A stretch of DNA of 64,000 bases from Chitinophagales bacterium (lineage in GTDB: Bacteria; Bacteroidota; Bacteroidia; Chitinophagales; Chitinophagaceae): assembly GCA_017303415.1 (NCBI GenBank), contig JAFLBJ010000001.1, positions 1,302,001-1,366,000 of the forward strand. Direction: 5' to 3'. Position 1 is the stretch's first letter. Each line of letters begins with the position of its first letter. Of the stretch, positions 8,274-16,780 are shown piece by piece. The translations under genes and the position numbers were made by a program. The notes beneath the pieces are model-generated. The model was given only the letters and a program-made list of their open reading frames with translations. It was not told where the DNA came from and made no database searches.

Positions 8274-9041
8274 ATGTCAAACAATGCAGGAAAAATAGCC
8301 CTGGTAACAGGCGGTAGTCGCGGATTAGGTAAAAGTATGGCCCTCCAATTGGCCAAAAAAGGATTTGATCTTATTATAACCTATCACAGTAAGGAAGCTG
8401 AAGCCAATGAAGTGGTAAAAGCTATTCAAACAGCAGGAAAAAAAGCCATTGCCCTTCAACTGGATGTTTCGAAATCAAGAAGTTTTGATGCTTTTACTGA
8501 TCTGGTTAAATCAAAATTGAACACGGAGTTCGGTGCCAGTCATATTCAGGCATTGGTAAATAATGCCGGAGTAGGGGCTTACACCCCCATTGAAACCACC
8601 ACTGAGGAGCAGTTTGATGAAATGGTTAATATCCATTTGAAAGCCACATTTTTCCTTACGCAGAAATTACTTCCGGTCCTCGCAGATGGTGGAAGTATTG
8701 TAAACCTTTCTTCCGGACTTGCCCGGTTTAGCTATCCCAACTATGCCGTTTATGCCATCATGAAGGCAGGTATTGAAAGTTTATCAAGATATCAGGCCAT
8801 TGAGTTTGGAAGCAGAAAAATCAGGGTGAACACGGTGGCACCAGGGGCTATAGAAACAGATTTTGGAGGAGGGGCCGTCAGAGATAATAAAGACCTGAAT
8901 GCTTATATCGCCGGGTCTACGGCACTGGGCCGGGTAGGTTTACCGGATGATGTGGGTACAGTCGTGGCTTTCCTATGCAGCGAAGACGCGAAATGGGTCA
9001 ACGCCCAGCGCATCGAAGTGGCAGGTGGTGTACATATTTAG
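8274..9041 (+). CDS. SDR family oxidoreductase
   Basis: Short-chain dehydrogenase/reductase of 255 residues, probably NAD(P)-dependent and cytoplasmic. It shows TGGSRGLG (residues 13-20, cofactor binding), NNAG in the middle, the catalytic Ser in NLSSG, and the catalytic YAIMK (YxxxK). A C-terminal SEDAKWVNAQRIEVAGG matches the usual 3-oxoacyl-reductase-like tail. The substrate is unknown. It is placed directly behind an AraC regulator with candidate operators in between, so it is probably the regulator's main target. Confidence 0.88.
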   Translation: MSNNAGKIALVTGGSRGLGKSMALQLAKKGFDLIITYHSKEAEANEVVKAIQTAGKKAIALQLDVSKSRSFDAFTDLVKSKLNTEFGASHIQALVNNAGVGAYTPIETTTEEQFDEMVNIHLKATFFLTQKLLPVLADGGSIVNLSSGLARFSYPNYAVYAIMKAGIESLSRYQAIEFGSRKIRVNTVAPGAIETDFGGGAVRDNKDLNAYIAGSTALGRVGLPDDVGTVVAFLCSEDAKWVNAQRIEVAGGVHI

Positions 9042-9058
9042 CGGATAAATGATATCGG

Positions 9059-9973
9059 TTAAAAGGAAATCTTGTATTCCAGCGATGCCGTGAAACTCCG
9101 GGTCAACCCATCGGGACGAATTTCCCTAACGATAAACGGAGTGGCCAGGGACAGGTCCAGGCTACTTCGTTTATTCAATTTGGCCGTAGCTATGATGTTT
9201 GCATTCAGGGTCAACCCTCTTGAATCGATAATGGACTGCCGGTTCCCAAAAATATCTTCATAGGTATCATTCGCTGTATGATAGATAGCGAGCAAATTAG
9301 GTTTTAAAGACAGCCAGGAGTTGACCTGAGGCAGAGTATAGGCGGCCCGTAAGAGTGCATCTGATTTTCGGCCAAATTTATTGGTGGTCAGAAATTCATC
9401 GGTCACGGCATATTCCTTAAAGAAACTGTTCTTGTTGGTCTTGGAAAGGGGTATTTGCCAGGCATGCGTGAACTCCCAATTATTTTTTCTATAAAGCACA
9501 CCTAACAACAAATCGAATGTCCCCAGGGAGGATTGATAAGCCATTGGAAGGGGCAGACCGCCGGCTTTATCGTTCGACCCGGTGAGGGGAATCTTTACTC
9601 CTCCCAGCGCCTGCCAGGAAGATTTTTTTGTTTTATTCTCATTGAGCACCCAACTTACACTGGTGGTGATATCGCCAATATTGAAATTATTGGCCAGGTA
9701 TCCGCTTGCAAAATTGCTGCTAAGCTTTATATCGGCAAATGTCCGTTTACTGAGTTGACGGGAATACCCGATCCAGTTCCCATTTATAAATGTGTTACCG
9801 TCTGCAATACCAATGATGTTGCCTGCGGTAACGCTATTTTTATGTGATTTGCCTGCTTCTTCCTTTGATCCATGATACTTGAGGGAGCAAAATCCCGCAT
9901 CACTGCAACCTTGTGAATAGGAAGTGGAGGAAAAGAAAGCAAACACCAGAAGGAAAAACAGGCTGAATTTCAT
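9059..9973 (-). CDS. Outer-membrane beta-barrel protein (porin-like), hypothetical
   Basis: 304 residues with an N-terminal signal peptide ending SYSQ, followed by a Cys-containing stretch QGCSDAGFC. The rest alternates polar and hydrophobic residues in strands with frequent aromatic ends and finishes in a phenylalanine (EYKISF), typical of outer-membrane barrels. A gene for a DM13-domain lipoprotein (10011-10439) lies immediately upstream on the same strand, 37 bases away, so the two are probably co-transcribed. The role may be metal- or redox-linked, but that is inference from the neighbour. Confidence 0.6.
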   Translation of the reverse strand: MKFSLFFLLVFAFFSSTSYSQGCSDAGFCSLKYHGSKEEAGKSHKNSVTAGNIIGIADGNTFINGNWIGYSRQLSKRTFADIKLSSNFASGYLANNFNIGDITTSVSWVLNENKTKKSSWQALGGVKIPLTGSNDKAGGLPLPMAYQSSLGTFDLLLGVLYRKNNWEFTHAWQIPLSKTNKNSFFKEYAVTDEFLTTNKFGRKSDALLRAAYTLPQVNSWLSLKPNLLAIYHTANDTYEDIFGNRQSIIDSRGLTLNANIIATAKLNKRSSLDLSLATPFIVREIRPDGLTRSFTASLEYKISF

Positions 9974-10010
9974 TTTTTGATTTTTAAGTTTTGAATGTCA
10001 ACTTCACCAG

Positions 10011-10439
10011 TTAGGGTAATAGTCGGGCTATCGCAAACAGATGATTGTATTGCTGACAATGGATCAATACATGCGTATAAACCGTGAAATCGATATTTTC
10101 CATTAACGGATAAGTAAGCTCCGTGGTTTGGTTGCGAAGGGCACCGAGATTGATAAAATCCTGCGGACTTGCACTTTTGGATAAATAAACTTTCAGGTCG
10201 GGGCCTCCACTGACATAAAAACTATCCAGCACCAGGTTTAGCTTTTGGTTGCTGGAAATGATCTTGGCATACCCATGGGCCACAATTCCGCTGGTAGGGG
10301 TAAACATACCCTGGTATTTGATATTTGCTGAGGATGTGTCAATAACCTCGGGTGGAGAAATGATGTCGGCCGTTTTGTCTTTGGAGCAGGCGGCCATAAA
10401 TAGCACTCCGGATAAAAGGATCAGATTTAGTTTTCGCAT
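10011..10439 (-). CDS. DM13 domain lipoprotein
   Basis: 142 residues. A lipoprotein signal ends FMAAC. The mature part carries the DM13 pattern: GIVAHGYAKI, a LVLDSFYVSGGPDLKVYLS core, INLG, and a C-terminal YTHVLIHCQQYNHLFAIARL with the conserved single cysteine. DM13 domains are proposed to take part in electron transfer in some proteins; the bacterial role is poorly known. It forms a likely two-gene unit with the barrel protein downstream. Transcription starts within the 343-base gap that separates it from the divergent fucose operon. Confidence 0.75.
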   Translation of the reverse strand: MRKLNLILLSGVLFMAACSKDKTADIISPPEVIDTSSANIKYQGMFTPTSGIVAHGYAKIISSNQKLNLVLDSFYVSGGPDLKVYLSKSASPQDFINLGALRNQTTELTYPLMENIDFTVYTHVLIHCQQYNHLFAIARLLP

Positions 10440-10782
10440 ATGGGTTTTTGATAGTTTTAAAACTTTGTTAAAATGCCAGAACGCTAAACTGCGAGGTACT
10501 GTATTCTGTGCACAGGTGTAGACGATAGGAAAACTGACTCCTTACAGGAAGTGAAGAGATTTTCTGAAAAGGCAGAGGTATTTATGGATAGTTAAGAATC
10601 GCTGATTCCTAAGATATGCATTCAGGCAGTATTATCCGGAGAGAATATGGGATTAAAGCCTGATTGGATGTATAGGAACAGTGCAACAAATGTGCAATCA
10701 CCACCGTCTATATTTCCAACCTCTGCAATTCTTGATATGCGCTATTTTTTCAATACTTTAGGCGGAAACTTCGTTTTCCTCC
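10440..10782. other. Divergent control region between the DM13 gene and the fucose operon
   Basis: 343 bases with no credible ORF. Visible elements are a GTTTTAAAAC palindrome near 10454-10463, a CTGTGCACAG palindrome at 10506-10515 (possibly a remnant of the ATTCTGTG hairpin family), and a candidate promoter at 10731-10761. No riboswitch-like or repeat-array structure was seen. Confidence 0.5.
10731..10761 (+). promoter_or_regulatory. Candidate promoter of the L-fucose operon
   Basis: CTTG (10731-10734), then 19 bases, then TACTTTAG (10754-10761), which matches the Bacteroidota TAnnTTTG -7 element at seven of eight positions if one T/A change is allowed. The ATG of the first gene follows 21 bases later. 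Confidence 0.35.
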
Positions 10783-11574
10783 ATGAGTACTGCTACTCCA
10801 TTTAGTCTTGTCGGTAAAACAGCTATTATTACAGGCGCAGGAAGTGGCATCGGTCGTGCGATAGCGGTTCTTTTTGCCCGACAAGGAGCCCAGATAGCCT
10901 TGTTTGACCTGGACGATCAGGCGTGTAAGACTACAGCTGCCGAGATTCTTGCCCATGGCGGAAAGGCGAGTCCCTATGCGTTGGATATTTCCAGGCAAGA
11001 GGAGGTACATGAATCTGTCAAGATGGTCATCGAGCAGTATGGCCGTATAGATATATTGGTCAACAATGCCGGAGTGGCCCATGTGGGCAGAGCAGATACC
11101 ACGTCTGAGGAAGACTTTGTCCGGCTTTTCCAGATCAATGTAAAAGGTGTATATAATGGTTTACACGCTATATTACCCTTTATGATGGAGCAGAAGAAAG
11201 GCGTGATCCTGAATATGTGTTCCATTGCTGCTACAATAGGAATCACCGACCGTTTTGCCTACAGCATGAGCAAGGGGGCGGTCTTAGGCATGACCCTCTC
11301 TACTGCGCGTGATTTTCTGGAGCATAATATCCGGTGTAATGCCATTTCCCCGGCGAGAATTCATACCCCCTTCGTCGATGGATTCCTGGCGAAGAATTTC
11401 CCGTTTAAGGAAATGGAAATGTTTGAGGCCCTGTCTAAAAGCCAACCGATCGGGAGAATGGGCACCCCGGAAGAGGTAGCTTACCTGGCCCTTTATCTCT
11501 GTAGTGATGAAGCCGGGTTTGTGACGGGTTGCGACTATCCGCTGGATGGCGGGTTTATAAAATTGAATAATTGA
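10783..11574 (+). CDS. SDR dehydrogenase, probable 2-keto-3-deoxy-L-fuconate dehydrogenase
   Basis: Short-chain dehydrogenase of 263 residues. It has TGAGSGIG for NAD binding, NNAG, a catalytic Ser in NMCSIA and YSMSK (YxxxK). As the first gene of an operon with a FAH-family hydrolase, a fucose permease, a mutarotase, a lactonase and a second SDR, it fits the step oxidising 2-keto-3-deoxy-L-fuconate to the 2,4-diketo acid. Among the two SDRs of the cluster this one sits next to the hydrolase that would consume the product. The assignment rests on context; the fold itself is certain. Confidence 0.75.
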   Translation: MSTATPFSLVGKTAIITGAGSGIGRAIAVLFARQGAQIALFDLDDQACKTTAAEILAHGGKASPYALDISRQEEVHESVKMVIEQYGRIDILVNNAGVAHVGRADTTSEEDFVRLFQINVKGVYNGLHAILPFMMEQKKGVILNMCSIAATIGITDRFAYSMSKGAVLGMTLSTARDFLEHNIRCNAISPARIHTPFVDGFLAKNFPFKEMEMFEALSKSQPIGRMGTPEEVAYLALYLCSDEAGFVTGCDYPLDGGFIKLNN

Positions 11575-11623
11575 GGATTTAGCACTTTTCCCGGTAAGGG
11601 AAATCAAAAGACAATAACTGCTT

Positions 11624-12469
11624 ATGAAATTGATTCGATTTGGCGAACCAGGAAAAGAGAAGCCCGGCATTTTTGCACAGGATACTTATTTTGATGCCTC
11701 TGATTTCTTTCCCGACTACAATGAATCATTTTTTGCCAACAACGGCGTGGAAAAATTACAAACACTTTTACAGGAAAGGAAACTATCGGAAGTATCTGTT
11801 AGTCGTCTGGGTTGCCCGGTTCATCGGCCTTCAAAGATCGTATGCATCGGACTCAATTATTCAGATCATGCCAAAGAGACTGGCGCTACACCCCCTAACG
11901 AACCAGTTATTTTTTTAAAATCCACTACAGCGATCACTGGTCCCAATGACCCGGTAATGATTCCGCGTGATTCAGTAAAGACCGATTGGGAAGTGGAACT
12001 GGCCCTGGTGATCGGGAAAAAGGCAAGTTATGTAAGTGAGAGCGAGGCCATGGAATATGTGGCAGGCTACGTGTTGCACAATGATATTAGTGAGCGTGAA
12101 TTTCAGTTGGAGCGTGGAGGAACCTGGGATAAAGGAAAGGGCTGTGATACGTTTGCGCCGATCGGCCCCTGGTTGGTGACTAAAGAAGAGATCGCTGATG
12201 TACATAATCTGCCACTCTGGTTATCGGTAAATGGACAGCAGGTTCAGCATGGCACAACGGCCAACCTGATATTTGGTGTGCCCTTTCTGGTCGCTTACGT
12301 TAGCCAATTCATGACCTTGTTACCGGGAGATATTATCTCTACGGGTACGCCTGCCGGTGTAGGCTTAGGCATGAAGCCACCACAGTACCTGAAACCGGGG
12401 GATGTGATGGAACTCGGGATAGATGGATTGGGCAGTTCCAAACAGACCGTTATTGCTTTTTCAAAATAG
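11624..12469 (+). CDS. Fumarylacetoacetate hydrolase family protein, probable 2,4-diketo-3-deoxy-L-fuconate hydrolase
   Basis: 281 residues of the FAH fold. KIVCIGLNYSDHAKETG, EPVIFLKS, DWEVELALVIG (acidic metal ligands) and the DISEREFQLERGGTWDKGKGCDTFAPIGPW block are hallmarks of the bacterial sugar-acid branch, followed by STGTPAGVG. In the fucose route it would split 2,4-diketo-3-deoxy-L-fuconate into pyruvate and L-lactate, metal-dependent and cytoplasmic. It lies 49 bases after the SDR gene and 3 bases before the permease gene. Confidence 0.85.
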   Translation: MKLIRFGEPGKEKPGIFAQDTYFDASDFFPDYNESFFANNGVEKLQTLLQERKLSEVSVSRLGCPVHRPSKIVCIGLNYSDHAKETGATPPNEPVIFLKSTTAITGPNDPVMIPRDSVKTDWEVELALVIGKKASYVSESEAMEYVAGYVLHNDISEREFQLERGGTWDKGKGCDTFAPIGPWLVTKEEIADVHNLPLWLSVNGQQVQHGTTANLIFGVPFLVAYVSQFMTLLPGDIISTGTPAGVGLGMKPPQYLKPGDVMELGIDGLGSSKQTVIAFSK

Positions 12470-12472
12470 CTT

Positions 12473-13729
12473 ATGCAACCAACCAACAAATACCTGATCC
12501 CGTTCATCCTGGTCACCTGCCTCTTCTTTTTGTGGGGCTTTGTACACAATCTCGATCCCATTTTAATCCCACACCTGAAGCGTTCGTTCACGTTGACCAC
12601 CACGCAATCCACCTTGATCGATTCAGCCGTTTTCATCGCTTATTTTGTCATGGCTTTACCAGCCGGGTTTATCATGAAGCGGTTTGGATATAAAACCGGG
12701 ATCATTGCAGGGCTTGGACTTTTTGCGGCAGGTTCTTTTATGTTCCTCCCGGCGGCAGATCAGCAATCCTATACTTATTTTCTCGTTGCCTTATTTATCA
12801 TTGCCTGTGGGCTTACCATTCTTGAAACAGCTGCCAATCCCTATGCCGCGGCCCTGGGTGATCCTAAAACCTCCACACAACGCCTCAATTTTGCTCAATC
12901 CTTCAATGGCCTGGCTGCAGCCCTGGCACCGGTGATTGGTGCACGGATCATTTTAACCAAAGGCCATACAGATGTCGAGCTAAATGCGATGACTGAAACA
13001 GCGCGAGAAATGGCGCTGGCTTCTGAGGCGGCATCTGTAAAAATGCCCTATCTGATATTAGGACTGGTATTGGTATTGGTGGCGATCCTGTTTGCATTTG
13101 TTCATTTACCAAAACTGAATACTGGTGCAGGCCATGCCTCAAGCAAAAGTATCTTTCATGCGCTTAAACACAAACACCTTGCCTGGGCCGTAGCCGCGCA
13201 GTTCTTTTATGTGGGGGCACAGGTTTCTGTTTTCAGTTTGTTTATTTTATATGCAGAAAAATCAGCTTCCTTAGACCAGGTAACTGCTGCCGACTACCTG
13301 GGGGCTTGTGGAATAGCCTTTCTGATCGGACGCTTTCTGGGCACTTTTCTTATGCGGTATATCTCCCCTCCCACCTTGCTTGCGGTATATGCAGCGGCCA
13401 GCATGGCTTTGAGTTTGGTGGCCATTTGGGCAACGGGTATGATCACCGTATATGCCGTCATAGGGATATGCTTTTTCATGTCGATCATGTTTCCTACGAT
13501 CTTTTCATTGGGGATCAAAAACCTGAAGGCCGATACCGAATTTGGAAGCAGCCTGATCATCATGGCTATTGTGGGTGGTGCGGTGATGCCACGGTTCTTT
13601 GGTCAGATAAGTGACTACACCGGAAATATTCAGTTGGGATATATTATACCCTTTATCTGTTTTTTGGTGGTGCTGATATTTGGCTGGAAGGGGTATCGGG
13701 CTGGAACTCACTCTGCTGATTTGGGATAA
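12473..13729 (+). CDS. fucP: L-fucose:H+ symporter, major facilitator superfamily
   Basis: 418 residues, about twelve membrane segments. The N-terminal FFLWGFVHNLDPILIPHLK contains the Asp of the NxxD region matching the proton/fucose-binding Asp of E. coli FucP, and LTILETAANPYAAALG contains the matching Glu. A long polar loop after about residue 165 separates the two six-helix bundles. It imports L-fucose across the inner membrane. It starts 3 bases after the hydrolase gene, so translation is probably coupled. Confidence 0.9.
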   Translation: MQPTNKYLIPFILVTCLFFLWGFVHNLDPILIPHLKRSFTLTTTQSTLIDSAVFIAYFVMALPAGFIMKRFGYKTGIIAGLGLFAAGSFMFLPAADQQSYTYFLVALFIIACGLTILETAANPYAAALGDPKTSTQRLNFAQSFNGLAAALAPVIGARIILTKGHTDVELNAMTETAREMALASEAASVKMPYLILGLVLVLVAILFAFVHLPKLNTGAGHASSKSIFHALKHKHLAWAVAAQFFYVGAQVSVFSLFILYAEKSASLDQVTAADYLGACGIAFLIGRFLGTFLMRYISPPTLLAVYAAASMALSLVAIWATGMITVYAVIGICFFMSIMFPTIFSLGIKNLKADTEFGSSLIIMAIVGGAVMPRFFGQISDYTGNIQLGYIIPFICFLVVLIFGWKGYRAGTHSADLG

Positions 13730-13759
13730 TCAATCGAGAAAAATATTAGTATTTGCCTT

Positions 13760-14773
13760 ATGAACATTTTGATTTGCACGGAGCCTGGTGAATTCAGGTA
13801 TATGGAAATGGAAGAGCCATCGGCTATGCCAGGGCATGCGATTGTCAAAGTAAACCGGATAGGCGTTTGTGGCACAGACCTTCATGCTTTTGAAGGCACC
13901 CAACCATACTTTACCTATCCCCGGGTATTGGGGCATGAATTATCAGGCGTGGTGGCTTCGGTAGAGCCGGGAATAGGAGTGAAGTCGGGTGATCCTGTTT
14001 GCCTGATCCCCTATTTTCACTGTGGTAAATGTGCTGCGTGCAAAAAAGGGTTAACCAATTGTTGCCAATCCATCCGTGTTTTTGGCGTACATATAGATGG
14101 AGGAATGAAACCTTATATTTCGGTGCCCATTGAGAATCTCATTGTTGAACCCGAATTGGATTTTGATACATTGGCGCTTGTAGAACCATTGGCCATTGGA
14201 GCGCACGCCGTAAGGAGGTCAGGTTTGCAAAAGGGAGATTTTGCGCTGGTAATTGGTGCAGGCCCAATTGGGATCGGGGTCATGGAATTTGCCCGCAGGG
14301 CCGGGGCCCGGGTGATTGCGGCGGATGTGAATGAAGACCGATTGAATTACTGTCGTAATGAAATCGGCGTGGAATTTACCGTTAACCCAATCAGGCAGGA
14401 TATGAATGCCTATCTGGATGAGATCACCGAAACCGCCATGCCGGATGTGGTCTTTGATGCCAGCGGAAATCGAAAGGCCATCAATGGAGCTTTTCCTTAC
14501 ATGGGTCATGGCGGCAGGTTTGTACTGGTAGGATTGCAGAAGGAAGAAATCATATTCAGTCATCCCGAGTTTCATAAACGGGAAGCCACGTTGATGAGTA
14601 GCCGAAATGCTACGCGGGAGGATTTCGAAGAGGTGCTGAGGTTTCTGAAAGAAAAAAAGTTCAGGACAAAAGCCTATATCACCCACAGAGCGAAGTTTGA
14701 GGAAGTTGGAACTTGTTTTGGTGATTGGCTGAATCCGGCCAATGGAGTGATAAAAGCGATGATCGAATTGTAG
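13760..14773 (+). CDS. Zinc-dependent alcohol dehydrogenase (MDR family)
   Basis: 337 residues. Catalytic-zinc ligands are in GVCGTDLHAFEG and LGHE. The structural-zinc cysteine cluster is CGKCAACKKGLTNCC (four Cys), and the Rossmann motif is GAGPIGIG. It resembles sugar-acid/polyol dehydrogenases such as L-galactonate 5-dehydrogenases. Its place inside the fucose operon suggests it oxidises a fucose-derived or related six-carbon intermediate. It may be a second sugar dehydrogenase or give the operon a side specificity. The exact substrate is not clear from the sequence. Confidence 0.8.
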   Translation: MNILICTEPGEFRYMEMEEPSAMPGHAIVKVNRIGVCGTDLHAFEGTQPYFTYPRVLGHELSGVVASVEPGIGVKSGDPVCLIPYFHCGKCAACKKGLTNCCQSIRVFGVHIDGGMKPYISVPIENLIVEPELDFDTLALVEPLAIGAHAVRRSGLQKGDFALVIGAGPIGIGVMEFARRAGARVIAADVNEDRLNYCRNEIGVEFTVNPIRQDMNAYLDEITETAMPDVVFDASGNRKAINGAFPYMGHGGRFVLVGLQKEEIIFSHPEFHKREATLMSSRNATREDFEEVLRFLKEKKFRTKAYITHRAKFEEVGTCFGDWLNPANGVIKAMIEL

Positions 14774-14796
14774 CTGTATAAAAATTACCTTCTTTT

Positions 14797-15132
14797 ATGA
14801 AACGATATTGTTTGGCCCTGGATCTTAAAAATGACCCGGCATTGATTGCTGAATACGAAGCCTGGCATGCTGCGGTATGGCCAGAAATACTTGCTTCCAT
14901 CCGGGATGCGGGTATCATGGGTATGGAAATATACCGATGGGGTAATCGTCTATTCATGATCATGGAAACAACTGATGATTTTTCTTTCGAAAGAAAATCG
15001 GCCATGGACAAAGCCAATGAAAAAGTAAATGAATGGGAAGAATTAATGTGGAAGTATCAACAAGCCCTGCCGGGTTCTGCCCCGGGGGAGAAATGGATAT
15101 TGATGGATAAAATATTTGATCTCAACACTTAA
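14797..15132 (+). CDS. L-rhamnose mutarotase family protein, probable L-fucose mutarotase
   Basis: 111 residues of the RhaM/DUF718 ferredoxin-like fold. The family pattern is seen in AEYEAWHAAVWPEILASIRDAGI (His as likely acid-base) and the MEIYRWGNRLFMIMETTDDF strand. It interconverts sugar anomers so that the dehydrogenase gets its preferred form. In this operon L-fucose is the obvious substrate rather than L-rhamnose. The stop codon is four bases before the next start. Confidence 0.83.
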   Translation: MKRYCLALDLKNDPALIAEYEAWHAAVWPEILASIRDAGIMGMEIYRWGNRLFMIMETTDDFSFERKSAMDKANEKVNEWEELMWKYQQALPGSAPGEKWILMDKIFDLNT

Positions 15133-15136
15133 AAGA

Positions 15137-15973
15137 ATGATGATCGTCGATGCCCATCAGCATTTTTGGAAATATGACCCTGTCAGGCATGACTGGATCG
15201 GAGAGGATATGAAGGTGATCCGTAGGGATTTTCAACCAAAGGATTTAGAAGAAGTATATGCGAAGAATGGGGTCCACGCTTGTGTAGCCGTTCAGGCTGA
15301 TCAGTCAGAAGCTGAAACTGATATGTTATTGGCTTTTGCAAAAACGCATGACTTCATAAAGGGTGTAGTTGGATGGGTGGATCTTCGCGGGGAAGAGTTG
15401 GATGACAGGTTGAGTTACTATTCCTCTTTTCCCAAACTCAAAGGCTTTCGGCATGTGTTGCAAAACGAAGAACCTTCCTTTATGCTTGACCCGGCTTTTC
15501 TGCGGGGGATTGGTTTATTACAGAAATTTGATTTAGCGTATGACCTACTGATTTTTCCTCACCACCTGGACGCTGCCATAGAAATGGTCGGTCATTTCCC
15601 GGAACAACGATTTGTAGTGGATCACCTCGCAAAACCATTGATCAAAAAAGGGGAGATCAGGGAATGGAAGGAGAAAATGAAGGAACTCAGCAAGCATCCA
15701 CATATTTACTGCAAAATAAGCGGGATGGTGACGGAAGCTGATTGGGAAAACTGGAAGAGCGAGGACCTGATTCCTTATATGGAAGCGGTGACTGAAATTT
15801 TTGGTCCCGACAGGCTGATGTTTGGCAGTGATTGGCCGGTATGCCTGGTAGCCTCGTCTTATGATAAATGGCTGGGTTTTGTAAAAACATTCTACAGCTC
15901 CCTTTCGCCTGAAGATCAGGCAAAAATATTGGGAGGTAATGTGAACTCATTTTATCGGTTGAATTGTTTATAA
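15137..15973 (+). CDS. Amidohydrolase family protein, probable L-fuconolactone hydrolase
   Basis: 278 residues, amidohydrolase-2 type. The N-terminal VDAHQHFW gives two metal-binding His. VVDHLAKP, YCKISGMVTEA and the C-terminal MFGSDWPVCL with the catalytic Asp follow. It closely fits L-fucono-1,5-lactonase, which opens the lactone made by fucose dehydrogenase. The start is at the ATG 4 bases after the mutarotase stop; the longer frame overlaps that gene and adds nothing conserved. It lies 12 bases before the fucose dehydrogenase gene. Confidence 0.85.
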   Translation: MMIVDAHQHFWKYDPVRHDWIGEDMKVIRRDFQPKDLEEVYAKNGVHACVAVQADQSEAETDMLLAFAKTHDFIKGVVGWVDLRGEELDDRLSYYSSFPKLKGFRHVLQNEEPSFMLDPAFLRGIGLLQKFDLAYDLLIFPHHLDAAIEMVGHFPEQRFVVDHLAKPLIKKGEIREWKEKMKELSKHPHIYCKISGMVTEADWENWKSEDLIPYMEAVTEIFGPDRLMFGSDWPVCLVASSYDKWLGFVKTFYSSLSPEDQAKILGGNVNSFYRLNCL

Positions 15974-15985
15974 AAATCTCACGAC

Positions 15986-16774
15986 ATGGACTTGCAAATA
16001 AAGGATAAGATCATTTTAGTTTCCGGCGGAGCCAAAGGAATCGGAAAGGGTATTGTTCTCGCCTTGGCGAAGGAAGGGGCGTTTCCGGTGATCATAGGAA
16101 GAAATGAGGCAGACAATCGCCTCGTGCTGCAGGAGTTGGAATTGCTGGGAATGAAAGGGAGTGCTGTGACTGCTGAACTATCAGATCCCATGCAATGTGA
16201 ATCAGTTATTGCAGATATATTGAAGCACCATCGGCACATCGACGGATTAGTGAACAATGCCGGAGTAAATGATGGGGTTGGGCTGGAGCATGGGGACTAT
16301 CCCCGGTTTATGGAAAGCCTGCATAAGAACCTGGTGCATTATTACCTGTTGGCGCATTTCGCCCTTCCTGCATTGAAGAAATCAAAAGGCAGTATTGTCA
16401 ACATCAGTTCGAAAACAGCCGAAACCGGACAAGGGGGTACTTCTGCCTATGCCGCGGCCAATGGTGGCCGCAATGCTCTTACGCGTGAATGGGCGGTTGA
16501 ATTGGCGAAGTATTCCATTCGTGTCAATGCAGTTATCGTGGCCGAATGTTATACTCCTCTCTATGATAAATGGATCAAGGGTCTTCCTGACGGAGAAGAG
16601 AAACTAAAAAAGATTGTTGATAAGATACCTTTCGAAAAACGATTTACAACCGCTGAGGAAATAGCGAATATGACTGTCTTTTTGCTATCACCATTATCCA
16701 GTCATACTACCGGGCAATTGATCCATGTGGATGGAGGATACGTCCATTTAGACCGGGCAATGGGGAATTTATAA
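15986..16774 (+). CDS. SDR oxidoreductase, probable L-fucose dehydrogenase
   Basis: 262 residues. The cofactor motif is SGGAKGIG, followed by NNAG and a catalytic Ser in NISSK. LTREWAVELAKYSIRVNAV and the downstream pattern match L-fucose dehydrogenases of this class. The YxxxK motif reads YAAAN (Tyr155 to Asn159): the AAT codon replaces the usual catalytic lysine codon, which is unusual and could reflect a clade-specific variant. In the pathway it would oxidise L-fucose to L-fuconolactone. It is the last gene of the operon and converges on the DUF983 gene only 6 bases away, with no terminator visible. Confidence 0.75.
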   Translation: MDLQIKDKIILVSGGAKGIGKGIVLALAKEGAFPVIIGRNEADNRLVLQELELLGMKGSAVTAELSDPMQCESVIADILKHHRHIDGLVNNAGVNDGVGLEHGDYPRFMESLHKNLVHYYLLAHFALPALKKSKGSIVNISSKTAETGQGGTSAYAAANGGRNALTREWAVELAKYSIRVNAVIVAECYTPLYDKWIKGLPDGEEKLKKIVDKIPFEKRFTTAEEIANMTVFLLSPLSSHTTGQLIHVDGGYVHLDRAMGNL

Positions 16775-16780
16775 TTTTCA

